Assembly: GCA_017537405.1 (NCBI GenBank)
Contig: JAFYKU010000017.1
Location: forward strand, 1-22,378
Reading direction: 5' to 3'
DNA: 22,378 nt
DNA from: Clostridia bacterium
GTDB taxonomy: Bacteria > Bacillota > Clostridia > Christensenellales > UBA1242
A program made the position numbers and the translations under genes. Positions 6,308-16,014 of this stretch are shown here, piece after piece. Positions within the stretch are counted from its first letter, which is position 1; the number at the start of each line of letters is the position of its first letter. The notes under the pieces are model-generated. The model saw nothing but the letters and a program-made list of their open reading frames with translations, had not been told where the DNA came from and made no database searches.

Positions 6308-9300
6308 TTATTTGGTTGACATCTTATTACGCATACGGATAAAAATGATTAAACCAATACCCAAAATACCCAAAACAACACCTAAAATGACATATCCTAA
6401 AGTACTTTGTTTTGCTTCCACCGTCCAACTATCCATAAATACAGGATCACCATCAACATCACGAACAATAATTGAATACATACCAGCATCAGAAGCCGTA
6501 AACAGGTCTTGTGAATTATAGTTTTCACTATCTAAAACTGTTTTATCTACAACCAAGTTAAGTTGTTCCACTTCGTTTTTATAAATATAAATTGTTACAG
6601 TACCTTGAGCTAAAAACAACCAATAAGGATTATAGCGTAAACTTACCGAGCCAGTTATTCCAGAACCACTGCTACCACCTAAAATGAAACAATCACTAGC
6701 ACTATGAGTTTTATGTTGAATATTGAACGCTATCTCATGGAAAACGAACTCTTGTAAAACATGATTGAAAGTTTTTAATGTTACAACATAAGTGCCAGGA
6801 TTAATATCTGCATCAAACTCCATATATTCATTAACCTTGATATTGTCAAAATCATGAATTATAGAACCATTGCGTTTAACCGATGCAACTTGAACATCTG
6901 GGTAAATCGACATACTTAAAGTTTCTCTAATAGTATAAGACGGAATAATTTGGAAGGTAAATTCTGAATGCACATTATTTAAAGAAGAATCATCAATTCG
7001 ATAAGTTACTCTAATTCGATAGTTTCCAGCTTTTGTCCACACATAAGTTGGTTTTTGTTCGGTAATAATTGTCTCTTCTTTTCCATTAGAACCTGTATAG
7101 GTTACTTGTACTTCACTAATGCAATAATACTTATTCAAATAATTTTCATCAGCTTCAATTTCATTAGCAAATCTTTTTCTCAAGAAATTATTACCATAGT
7201 CAACCAGTTTAATTTCAACACGATCATTATATATCATTCCATTAATTGGCATTTTGTTGTTAATCAAAACTGTTGGTTTGGTTCTTACCCATAATGTGTA
7301 ACGCTTTTGTTGATAATTAATACTTTTCTTATTCGTTTCGTTGGGATCACCAAAAAGCAAATAATTACCTACCATATCATGTACTTCAAATTCATAAAAA
7401 CCTGCATCATCACGATTAATAATATAAACTTGGTCAGATGAATTTCCTTGCAAGGTCTTTACTTTTTGTCCATTAAAATAACAATCAACAACAAGTGTAT
7501 TTCCTTCCATAATATAATATGGAATAGCACTAGACAAACTAACCTCAATTTTATTATCATGTGCTTTCATAAATGCATCATCAACTTCATGATATGTAGT
7601 CGTTAATGGGTTAATTTCAAAACTTCCATTAAACGATTCAACACTTGGGTTAGCACTTAATTTTAATGTGATTGGACTTGTTGATTCATTTAAACTTCCT
7701 TTCGCTACACCAGTTGTTGCAATATAGATGGGATTACTACCCATTTCGTTTGTTATTTTCCAAATCAATGTAGCTGCATCACAATCATAAAAATCTGTCC
7801 CTTTTTCAGTATTTCCAACTAAAATACGGTCACTATGCCCAAGTTTAACTTCTAACCCATGTGATTTGTAATTAGCTAAATCGCCTGCACCGACTGTGAA
7901 AATATAATGCGGAATCATCATATAATCTTCGGGATCATTTTTATTATACCTAAACTTATAATTAGTCGCACTTGGAACTAATTTTTCCCCATCATCATAT
8001 ACCGACACAATTTCATCATTGCTTTGAGTTATTTCAAATTCATAAGTTTTTTCTGCCCAAACAGTATTACGCAATGTAACTTTATATTTACCCGCAAGTT
8101 TAAAAGTATATTTTTGAGTTCCAGCATTTAAAGTAACGCGTTCTACTTGTTGGTCATAGGTTCTTGTGTACGAAATGGTAACAGGAAAATTTATCGGCAC
8201 CAAACTCTTTGAAATATCAAGTATCACTTCACTAACTAAAGTTTGATTTTCGACTTGAATTTTTTGTTCGCTTGCATTCTTCCATTCCACACTTGGCAAA
8301 CGAGAATCAAAGACAAATGTTTTATCGAATAAGACTGCACCACTCGCACGACCACGAGCCACAATACGATATTGTTCAACTGAACTGATTCCTTTTGTTG
8401 GCACAAAAGTATAAGTGTAAGTTTTTGTATCAACTGATATTGATGGTTGCGGTAAATCTGTTAAAATTTCATCTGTTGCGCCATTATAGAACAAAACATT
8501 GTATGCTTCGCGCAAATAGCTAAATTGTACGCCGCGTTCATCACCAATATAAATAACGCCGTTTTGAGTTACGGTATTACCATATGTTATAAAACTAATC
8601 GAACTTTGTTTTTGTTGATGATATTCTGTAACACTTACACGCCCAAATGGATCTGTTACTTCTATGATTAAATCTTGTTTTGCATAACCTTGTATTTGCG
8701 TCCCATAGATTTTGAAACCATAATCATATTCAATATTAGTACCTGTAACTTTTATCGTCATCTTATATAATGATGCTAATCCGTCCTCAAATAAAATTTT
8801 TGGTAATTCTTGAAGATTTATTACAGATAAAGTCACATCATTTTCGCTTACACTTGATTGGTAACAATCAAGCTCGATTTTTGGTGCATTATCACGAATA
8901 TTATAAAAATTATAAATTTCTTTATCACCAATACGATCAAACAATGTAAAAGTACACTTTACACCTTTTTCAGTAGCAACATCAATCCAGTGATTCAAAA
9001 CTTCAATTAATCCATATTCTGTATTTGGCGCATCACTGACCTCTTCTTTACCAATTCGCCAACTTGCTGTACTACCCAACGCTAAATAATAATCATCACC
9101 ACACTCGAATTTAAATGAATCGTTGTTCAAAAAGAATTGATGAACGCTAGACTTCGATACCTCCATCTCAATCCCCGCTTGAACTTGACTATTACCATTG
9201 TCGATAGCACCAATAAAATTGACACCCTTCGCATATTTTTTTCCTTGAAGTTGAATTATATATTCTTGAATATTGCCCGCATAGTCTGTTTCCGTAATCA

Positions 9301-12300
9301 TGTAATATTTCATTTCATTATCGCGCAAACCAACAATTTGCGAGAATGGAATACGAGCTTCCCCGTCTGCCCCAGAATATAACTTAAAAGTAACAGCTGA
9401 TTGCGTACCATCGCCTTTATTATCTACTTCGCGATAAGAAATAGTTTTTGTTTCTAAATAGTGATTTGCCCCATGGATATTTTCAAAAACAAAATCTCCA
9501 TCAACACCATAAATATACCCAGCAGGTATTTCACGCAATTGCGATGCTAAATTATCAGCCTGTCTAATTCTTTCGAGATTGTAATTCGGCGTAGCTCTAT
9601 CAAACAAAATCGTATAAGTAGTTAATAAATCACCTTGAGTTGTAATTATATTTACAGATACACTCGCTCCATTCTTAATTGATTTTCCGTCCAAGAAATT
9701 AGCCATTATATCAAAGCTATATTTATTATTAACTGGAGTTGGAATACTGAATTGAATGTTTTCATCAAAACCAACAGCTTTCCATGTTGCTACAGTAGCA
9801 GCCAAATCAACATCAACATACATACTGTTTGGATCGCTTTCAAAAACAAATTTTAAATCGTTTAATTGCATTGGATCAACAACAAATGTATAACCATTAG
9901 CATCATATTCCATTTTTGAGCAGTTAATTGTATTATTTTCGCCAATTTGTAATTCTGCACTAATACCACGCCCAATTTCAAGATTTAAAACTAAAACATC
10001 GTTATTTGCACTCGTTGTTTCATTAGAATCTTTCAATTCTGTTACTTGCCCATTAATTAACTGACAAGCAATGTTCCGTGCATCATCAGAAATAATTAAT
10101 TTATATTCTGGGTTATCCGTTGGCAAAGCTCCTTTACCAATATCCCAACAACCACTACCACTATCCCAACAAACACTATCACTACCCAATTCAACTATTT
10201 CGTTATCATGTATGTAACTAAAGCGTGGAGTTAACGAATGAAACTCCAATGGTTTATTACCTTTTAATTTACTATCCATACCGTCAGCATCAATTTGAAT
10301 ATTGTAGCCAATTCCCTCATGACCATAAGAATATTTGCTTTCAAAACCATATACTTTAGCTACACAATTGCTATTTATTTGATTGTTATTATCAGCAAAA
10401 TATTTCGCATCTGCAGTCTTATTTGTAAAAGTAATTTCTAATTCTGACTCATATTTACCTGGTTCATAGTGCAACATTTTTTGATTATCAACAATGAAAT
10501 AATAGTTACGGCCTTTTTGTGCATAAGTATCTTCAACACTATACTCAGCTGTAATTACATACATACCTTTGGGTGTTGTCTTATTTTTATCAAATAATGC
10601 TAGACGGATTTCACTTCCCAAATCCCCATCCTTAAACTCATAAATCAATTTATTATTATCTTTTTGATATTGAAAAACTTTATCTTGTGTCATTTCAGCA
10701 AAAGGATAATTTTCACTTTTCAAGTCATAGGTAAATGGATAAAAATTTAAAAACACTTTTGCAACATATAAATTAGGGTCATTACTTTGTTTAAAGGAGA
10801 AAGTAGCAAACGAGCGATTTGTCATACCGCCAGTAGCAGAAACCAAGCTAGTATTTAAAGTAGTTTTTGACTTTAACATACCCCTACTTTCATCTTCATA
10901 ACTGGGGGCAACTGTTTCCGCATATACGGTACCAAAAAACCTATCTTTTGAGACAATTATGTAATATTCACTTCTATTGCCGAGTTCATCTGTAACTCGA
11001 AAATAATAAGTTCCTTCGCTTGCTAAAGAGTAATAACCTCTATTTTTATAATATGGAGAAGTAATATCCTTATAATCCGCACCATTAATGCTATATTCGA
11101 CTGTTTCTAAACCAATGCCTAAAAAAGATTCTTTACTATTGACAATAGTATCTTCAACTAAAAGACCAGCATCTTGAAAAACTTTTTTTATCTTTTCATC
11201 ACTTAATATTGAACCAGTTATCAGCTTTTTTTTACCAAAGGCAACATGTACGCCTTGTGAACCTAATTCCACGGCGTTAGCGGAAAAAACAGGCTTAATA
11301 TTTTGCAAAAATGTTGGTTTACTGCCATCAATGACTAACATATATTCAGTTTCATGTCCGACTGCATCAGTAAAAGTGAAAATATATAAACCGGGATTCT
11401 CAAAAGTTTCATTCAACTTCCAACCATTTTCTGTTTTAATTGGCTCATAACCACTGCTTGATTTCCAAGGTGTATCCACAAAATTGTAACCAGAATGGAT
11501 ATTATTAACTTGATTTAAATCCAAATTGTCGTAATTGCGATCCGCATTATAATCGACGCCAGATTTTACTTTCATTTCATAAAATTCACAATCAACATTC
11601 ACAAAGTCAATTCCACTTTGTTTAAAATCCCAAGTTAAATTAACTTTTCCCGCACCTACAATTTCAAGGCCTTTATATTGCTTGCTCCCTGCTTTGGTAT
11701 GAGCTTTGATTCCTGTGGCATCAGAATCATCTACAATAATGTTATAAACAGCTACTGACTTTCCATACGCTCCATATGCAACATTTAAACGATATTGGCC
11801 AGGAACCAACTCAAATTCACCGCTTTGAAGTAATTCTGGTTCACTGAACTGATTACTTCCTAATGTAGCAGTTTCCAAGGTAATTACTGGTTGAGTTTCA
11901 AAACGACCCAACTCACCATCTTGGTTATAATTAATTTTAATAGTTGCACCCGCCAACTCTTTACTATTTAATTTAACCAAATCACTTAAATAAATAAGAT
12001 CATCACCGTTTTTAAAAGTAATATGTACCGAATTTGAAATCTCAAAAAAGAAGTTTTGTTGATAAATTTCATTATTAACTTTAAAATAAACAGTAATTAA
12101 ATACTGCCCCACTTTTTCAAAAGGAGCACCAACATCTAATGTTGAGCTTGTCCAAATACCCGCATTTTGACCATTCATTGCACAATAAGCAACAGTCGAC
12201 AAGACAACAGCTTTTTCCCCACTTATTCCTGCTCCAGTTAAATATGGAACATTTCCTTTAATTTTTACAGGCGGAAAGTTTGTGCATACTGGCTTAATGT

Positions 12301-13921
12301 TTTTTTCTGTCAAATAGTTTGCCAATTGATTTGAATATTTTAACGCATCACTAACACGCATTAAATTATAGCTTAAACCTGTATCCGTAGCAGTCATATT
12401 TAATTCGCGTACTTCGTCCGAAACATCAGTTAAAACAGCAAATTCTTTCTGTAAATCAGCAACTTCTTTGTTAGTCAGCTGATCGCCATACGACATTTGA
12501 AAACCCAAAACATTAAGCACACTTGAGTAAGGCAAAACACGCTTCAAATTAATATAACCGTCGACCACACCACGATCTTTATATAGTGAACCATAAGTAT
12601 CTAAATATACACTGGAATATCGCAGACTTGAAACCATACGATATTCACCCATATTACAAAATTCCAATAAATGACTATCACCTTCTTGATCATAATTTTT
12701 ATCTAAGTCTTTTCCTGGAACAACACCGTTAACTTGAACATCAAACCATTTTGAAGAATATTCAACAACAGGGAAATCTCCTTTGTATGCATAATTATAA
12801 ATTTCTGAACTTCCTGCTAAACGATTCTCTGCATTAAAATGCGGAAAGTTATCATATGTATCTTTATTAACAATAACAAAAGCAAAATTAACATCAAATT
12901 TAGTTACTATACCATTACTTGTTTGTGCATTTTGTGTGAAGGTTACTTCATAAAGACCTTCTTTACGGAACATACCACGCACACCATTTCCATTGACCGC
13001 TACCGCTCCGATCTCTTGTCCAATAAATTGTTTTTCATAAACAAAATCTTTAATTAATTTTGCACCTGCATCACAAATCGTTATTTTGTCGCCTTTGCGA
13101 ATAATCTGATATAAAACGGTTTTATTAATATCACAAAGTGATGTTGTTGCATCACTTTCTAAAGATGCAATAACTTGACCATTTTTACCATAAAATGGTT
13201 GACCTGCTTTATCTTTAACCTTAACCACATATCCTTCGGACCCGTCTGGATTGGTGACCGTGATAAAACTTAATATTAAAACCAAATTACCGTCATCATC
13301 ATAGACATTTTCTTCACATTGTAAATATTTATACTTATTTTCGCCCGCATAAACTTTATCCATTGGCAATGAGCCTTCCACATTAATAACACCACTCTCT
13401 CCTGTTTGGTCTTTTTTTACAAGCTCTTCACCGTCACGCGTTATCACCAATGAACTTGGCAAGTTGGTTAACTCAAATAAAACTATATCATCTTTGGATA
13501 TCGTATCAAGCAAAATGACTGGGATTTCCAAAAACTTTCCATATCCATCTTTAATCTTACCCATTTCATCATTGGTAAAAATTGGATACGGATAACCGGA
13601 AAAGCGTTTTGTGTTTTGTAATTCGGCAAAAGATCGCTTTGTGCTGGCATTTAAAAATTCAGTCAAAACTCCATGCTCATATCTTTCTTCGGTTAAGGTT
13701 AATTTAGTATCTTTTCCCAACAAAATTGAACCAGAACCATCGACATTAACACGACGATAAAGATCATCAAACGACAAAGCGCTACTTCCACTAGTATTAA
13801 TTTCAGCAGCATGGGAAGAAAAATTACGCAAATCAATGACATAACCAGTGCAAAATAAAGCCAAGGCCATTGTGATACTCAAAATGGTCAGAGCAATAAT
13901 CCTACTACGGCTATACTTCAT
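6308..13921 (-). CDS. Giant Ig-like repeat surface protein, membrane-anchored
   Basis: A single uninterrupted gene of 2537 codons. I start it at ATG 13921, which has GGGGG 7 nt upstream and a promoter just before it; the frame extends 19 codons further, but that stretch holds the promoter. Residues 1-30 are a signal peptide or anchor (SRSR, then a hydrophobic core). The C-terminus has a transmembrane helix (about residues 2506-2527) and a short basic tail; there is no LPXTG. Between them are many beta-sandwich modules, each closing with strands of the form Y-x-I/V-x-V-x-D-x-x-G-N-x-x-x-Y-x-I/V, as in bacterial Ig-like domains. Clear copies: VTDELGN near residue 975, TDYAGN near 1545, VTDPFG near 1755, VHDMVGN near 2180, and the last near 2480. 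It probably spans the cell wall as an adhesin, stalk or scaffold. Ligand unknown. Confidence 0.88.
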   Translation of the reverse strand: MKYSRSRIIALTILSITMALALFCTGYVIDLRNFSSHAAEINTSGSSALSFDDLYRRVNVDGSGSILLGKDTKLTLTEERYEHGVLTEFLNASTKRSFAELQNTKRFSGYPYPIFTNDEMGKIKDGYGKFLEIPVILLDTISKDDIVLFELTNLPSSLVITRDGEELVKKDQTGESGVINVEGSLPMDKVYAGENKYKYLQCEENVYDDDGNLVLILSFITVTNPDGSEGYVVKVKDKAGQPFYGKNGQVIASLESDATTSLCDINKTVLYQIIRKGDKITICDAGAKLIKDFVYEKQFIGQEIGAVAVNGNGVRGMFRKEGLYEVTFTQNAQTSNGIVTKFDVNFAFVIVNKDTYDNFPHFNAENRLAGSSEIYNYAYKGDFPVVEYSSKWFDVQVNGVVPGKDLDKNYDQEGDSHLLEFCNMGEYRMVSSLRYSSVYLDTYGSLYKDRGVVDGYINLKRVLPYSSVLNVLGFQMSYGDQLTNKEVADLQKEFAVLTDVSDEVRELNMTATDTGLSYNLMRVSDALKYSNQLANYLTEKNIKPVCTNFPPVKIKGNVPYLTGAGISGEKAVVLSTVAYCAMNGQNAGIWTSSTLDVGAPFEKVGQYLITVYFKVNNEIYQQNFFFEISNSVHITFKNGDDLIYLSDLVKLNSKELAGATIKINYNQDGELGRFETQPVITLETATLGSNQFSEPELLQSGEFELVPGQYRLNVAYGAYGKSVAVYNIIVDDSDATGIKAHTKAGSKQYKGLEIVGAGKVNLTWDFKQSGIDFVNVDCEFYEMKVKSGVDYNADRNYDNLDLNQVNNIHSGYNFVDTPWKSSSGYEPIKTENGWKLNETFENPGLYIFTFTDAVGHETEYMLVIDGSKPTFLQNIKPVFSANAVELGSQGVHVAFGKKKLITGSILSDEKIKKVFQDAGLLVEDTIVNSKESFLGIGLETVEYSINGADYKDITSPYYKNRGYYSLASEGTYYFRVTDELGNRSEYYIIVSKDRFFGTVYAETVAPSYEDESRGMLKSKTTLNTSLVSATGGMTNRSFATFSFKQSNDPNLYVAKVFLNFYPFTYDLKSENYPFAEMTQDKVFQYQKDNNKLIYEFKDGDLGSEIRLALFDKNKTTPKGMYVITAEYSVEDTYAQKGRNYYFIVDNQKMLHYEPGKYESELEITFTNKTADAKYFADNNNQINSNCVAKVYGFESKYSYGHEGIGYNIQIDADGMDSKLKGNKPLEFHSLTPRFSYIHDNEIVELGSDSVCWDSGSGCWDIGKGALPTDNPEYKLIISDDARNIACQLINGQVTELKDSNETTSANNDVLVLNLEIGRGISAELQIGENNTINCSKMEYDANGYTFVVDPMQLNDLKFVFESDPNSMYVDVDLAATVATWKAVGFDENIQFSIPTPVNNKYSFDIMANFLDGKSIKNGASVSVNIITTQGDLLTTYTILFDRATPNYNLERIRQADNLASQLREIPAGYIYGVDGDFVFENIHGANHYLETKTISYREVDNKGDGTQSAVTFKLYSGADGEARIPFSQIVGLRDNEMKYYMITETDYAGNIQEYIIQLQGKKYAKGVNFIGAIDNGNSQVQAGIEMEVSKSSVHQFFLNNDSFKFECGDDYYLALGSTASWRIGKEEVSDAPNTEYGLIEVLNHWIDVATEKGVKCTFTLFDRIGDKEIYNFYNIRDNAPKIELDCYQSSVSENDVTLSVINLQELPKILFEDGLASLYKMTIKVTGTNIEYDYGFKIYGTQIQGYAKQDLIIEVTDPFGRVSVTEYHQQKQSSISFITYGNTVTQNGVIYIGDERGVQFSYLREAYNVLFYNGATDEILTDLPQPSISVDTKTYTYTFVPTKGISSVEQYRIVARGRASGAVLFDKTFVFDSRLPSVEWKNASEQKIQVENQTLVSEVILDISKSLVPINFPVTISYTRTYDQQVERVTLNAGTQKYTFKLAGKYKVTLRNTVWAEKTYEFEITQSNDEIVSVYDDGEKLVPSATNYKFRYNKNDPEDYMMIPHYIFTVGAGDLANYKSHGLEVKLGHSDRILVGNTEKGTDFYDCDAATLIWKITNEMGSNPIYIATTGVAKGSLNESTSPITLKLSANPSVESFNGSFEINPLTTTYHEVDDAFMKAHDNKIEVSLSSAIPYYIMEGNTLVVDCYFNGQKVKTLQGNSSDQVYIINRDDAGFYEFEVHDMVGNYLLFGDPNETNKKSINYQQKRYTLWVRTKPTVLINNKMPINGMIYNDRVEIKLVDYGNNFLRKRFANEIEADENYLNKYYCISEVQVTYTGSNGKEETIITEQKPTYVWTKAGNYRIRVTYRIDDSSLNNVHSEFTFQIIPSYTIRETLSMSIYPDVQVASVKRNGSIIHDFDNIKVNEYMEFDADINPGTYVVTLKTFNHVLQEFVFHEIAFNIQHKTHSASDCFILGGSSGSGITGSVSLRYNPYWLFLAQGTVTIYIYKNEVEQLNLVVDKTVLDSENYNSQDLFTASDAGMYSIIVRDVDGDPVFMDSWTVEAKQSTLGYVILGVVLGILGIGLIIFIRMRNKMSTK
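10141..10172 (-). repeat. 21-bp in-frame tandem repeat in the giant gene
   Basis: The segment TATCCCAACAA occurs at 10141-10151 and again at 10162-10172, a period of 21 bp, or 7 codons. It encodes two CWD tripeptides separated by four residues (CWDSGSGCWD). It looks like a small local duplication and adds paired cysteines to a protein that has few. Confidence 0.6.
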
Positions 13922-13928
13922 ATGTATT

Positions 13929-13933
13929 CCCCC
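13929..13933 (-). promoter_or_regulatory. Shine-Dalgarno GGGGG(A) of the giant gene
   Basis: On the minus strand, ATTGGGGGAATACATATG. The site lies 7 nt before ATG 13921, which fixes the start at residue 20 of the longest open frame. Confidence 0.75.
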
Positions 13934-13937
13934 AATA

Positions 13938-13978
13938 TAGTATGGATAAATTATAATTTTAATATTTGATATCGTCAA
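13938..13978 (-). promoter_or_regulatory. Vegetative promoter of the giant surface gene
   Basis: On the minus strand, TTGACG (13978-13973) and a perfect TATAAT (13955-13950) with a 17-bp spacer. The start of transcription should be near 13943, giving a leader of about 22 nt. The -10 runs into TTATCCATACTA, which matches the block after the -10 at 1836-1841 in all but two positions. It occupies the 71-bp gap after the coupling-ATPase gene, so the giant gene need not depend on upstream transcription. Confidence 0.8.
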
Positions 13979-13992
13979 TCAAAACCACTAAC

Positions 13993-15978
13993 TTACCAGT
14001 CAAATAAATCTTTGCGTTCCGCAGCACTAACACGACGAATCACAATATCATTACGACGGCGAATATCATAATAAATAGCAGCTTCATCAAAGTATTTACC
14101 TGGAACATAAATATCCGGTGTAGGTTTCAATTTAATCACACCTTTTTTTAAACATTCATAAAAGAGCGTAACTTTACTGCGTAATGGGTGGAAAGTAAAG
14201 CAATAAACAAAGATATTACCTGGCACAATATCCAGCAATTCATTCGGCGGCAACAATGGACGACTGGCAGTATTTGTCGCAGTTGACTTACTACCACCTT
14301 CCGAATCTTCTTTTGCAGCCTTACCAGTGTTACGACTAACTGTTGTACTTTCCGTAGTAATTTCCATATCCCCCATTAAATCGGAGAACATTTTACGCGT
14401 ATCAGTATCATTAACACCGACGAAGACTTGGTGGTTACAGTTGTTGCGCACCGTAACCGCGGATTCTTGTCCATAGGTAGTTTCCAACTGTTTGTAATCT
14501 TGCAAAACCAAAGTAAAGAAAATACCACGCGAACGCGAAACTGTAATCACGGTTGCAAAGTCATTGATCTTCGGCATATTACCAAACTCGTCTAAAACGA
14601 AATATGTCGGCCATGGCAATTTACCACCGCGTTCGTTCGCACTAGCAACCAACGATTTATATAATTGCGAAATACACAAAGTTGCCAGTGGGTGACGCAC
14701 CTTGATTTGGTCTGGAATAATCAAGAAGAACGCTGTCGGCCTCTTGGCAAACTCTTCAAATTTAATATCCGTACCACTTGTGATGTAACAAATACCTTTA
14801 TCATTAAACATAGATAATTTTTGTGTTACAACACCAAAGAAGTTACGCATTGTATTTTCCGCGTTCGATGTAACAGTCTGCGCCAAAGCAGCAGCGACAG
14901 ACAACTTATCACGCCCTTCAAAATAGTTCTTAATCGTTTTAAAGACCGCCTGTGGGTCGTTATCGCGAATTGAAGCAATTTTAAAGATATTATAAAAGTT
15001 AAACTTTTCACGCGTCATACCGAGATTAGGATTTAAGCTGTCTTCCAACATCGCCATCGCAGTACCTTGAATTAAATCACGAGCACCCTGTTCCCAACTT
15101 GGATCTTTATCATTTTCAATTGGACAAATCGCAGAACAAATATCTTTAATATCGGCTTCTGAATCCGAAATTAATTGTTGACGCAAAGTACGCATTTCAT
15201 TTTCCGCCATCTCTTTGGTTGGGAAGGCAATTCCATTAAAAGCATACCAAACAGGTGGATAACTACTTGCAATCACACGCAAACCCAATTTCGCAGGGTT
15301 AGCATTTTCATAGCGTTTAATTTCGCGTTCCAAATGTTGTGCCCTTTGGAACATATCCCACGGTCTTTCAAAAGGATTCCAACGCGAACTACGAATTGGA
15401 TCATTCAAATTAAAGACTTGCACATCATAACCTTGTTGACGCAAACTTTCTGCCAAAGTATTATAAATTTCACCTTTGGGATCCGTAATAACCAAGTTTG
15501 GTTTTTGGTTTGAAAAACCTAATGTATATAAGAAAGGAAATACATAACCTTGTGTTTTTGCCGCACCAGTAGTTCCCAAAATAATTGAGTGAAAATCTTT
15601 GGAAACCATATTGATATGAATATCATTACCAATCAACTCAAAGCGCGCCAAAGGCCCTGTTTTCTTTAAGGTCGATAATTGTGACGCTTTGGTATAAATA
15701 TAAATTCTGTCACGCTCTTCGTTTGTCATCCAACGATTTGAATAATATTGTGAAACAGATTTCTTTTTCTTGCCGTCCGTATCTAAATATTTAAACAAAA
15801 TAAATACAACGATAACTAAAGGTGCAACCAACATTCCCATCGAAAAAATTTGATCGTTTATGCCCTCAAAACTAAACAATTGACGACCATTGATAAAATT
15901 TGTCAGAGCCAACAAAGCGGCCGCGACAGCCAATAAGCCGCCGATAATTATAAAACACCACTTCCCCAATTTTTGCAT
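13993..15978 (-). CDS. VirD4/TraG-type type IV coupling ATPase (T4CP), orphan
   Basis: A 661-residue membrane ATPase of the VirD4/TraG conjugative-transfer family, which links DNA or protein substrates to a type IV secretion channel at the cytoplasmic membrane. Two N-terminal helices lie at about residues 8-28 and 44-63. The P-loop is GTTGAAKT near 135-142, followed by TDPKGE near 162 and the typical SSRWNPF near 195. The Walker B strand and family motif FVLDEFGNMPK lie near 457-467, and SRSRGIFFTLVLQDYKQL near 478-495 is also typical. Most P-loops have Gly before the catalytic Lys; here it is Ala. No relaxase, VirB4 ATPase, lytic transglycosylase or channel gene is in the window, so this is not a complete conjugation module. 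ATG 15978 has no Shine-Dalgarno and a -10-like hexamer 6 nt upstream. It lies 24 bp after the nucleoside phosphorylase gene. Confidence 0.9.
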   Translation of the reverse strand: MQKLGKWCFIIIGGLLAVAAALLALTNFINGRQLFSFEGINDQIFSMGMLVAPLVIVVFILFKYLDTDGKKKKSVSQYYSNRWMTNEERDRIYIYTKASQLSTLKKTGPLARFELIGNDIHINMVSKDFHSIILGTTGAAKTQGYVFPFLYTLGFSNQKPNLVITDPKGEIYNTLAESLRQQGYDVQVFNLNDPIRSSRWNPFERPWDMFQRAQHLEREIKRYENANPAKLGLRVIASSYPPVWYAFNGIAFPTKEMAENEMRTLRQQLISDSEADIKDICSAICPIENDKDPSWEQGARDLIQGTAMAMLEDSLNPNLGMTREKFNFYNIFKIASIRDNDPQAVFKTIKNYFEGRDKLSVAAALAQTVTSNAENTMRNFFGVVTQKLSMFNDKGICYITSGTDIKFEEFAKRPTAFFLIIPDQIKVRHPLATLCISQLYKSLVASANERGGKLPWPTYFVLDEFGNMPKINDFATVITVSRSRGIFFTLVLQDYKQLETTYGQESAVTVRNNCNHQVFVGVNDTDTRKMFSDLMGDMEITTESTTVSRNTGKAAKEDSEGGSKSTATNTASRPLLPPNELLDIVPGNIFVYCFTFHPLRSKVTLFYECLKKGVIKLKPTPDIYVPGKYFDEAAIYYDIRRRNDIVIRRVSAAERKDLFDW

Positions 15979-15984
15979 TACTAT

Positions 15985-16014
15985 ATAATAATTGCAATTA
16001 ACTTAATTAGGCAA
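15985..16014 (-). promoter_or_regulatory. Predicted leaderless promoter of the T4CP gene
   Basis: On the minus strand, TTGCCT (16014-16009), an 18-bp spacer and TATTAT (15990-15985). The hexamer ends 6 nt before ATG 15978. The -35 lies across the end of the upstream phosphorylase gene. Confidence 0.45.

Noticed and set aside
6290..6325. Bidirectional terminator between walJ and the giant gene.
   Set aside because: The stops are 2 bp apart and I see no GC-rich stem followed by a T run on either strand.
8236..8433. Short minus-strand frame inside the giant gene.
   Set aside because: It is an out-of-frame shadow of the 2537-codon gene on the same strand, with no start signals.
10134..10185. 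CRISPR-like or minisatellite array.
   Set aside because: Only two copies of a short in-frame 21-bp repeat, with no spacers and inside a coding region.
13840..13870. Lipobox in the giant protein (LALFCTG).
   Set aside because: The residue before Cys is Phe rather than Gly, Ala or Ser, so signal peptidase II processing is unlikely.
13922..13978. Longer start for the giant protein (19 extra codons).
   Set aside because: These codons overlap the TATAAT and -35 boxes, have no ribosome site, and place charged residues before a typical signal peptide that begins at the internal Met behind GGGGGA.
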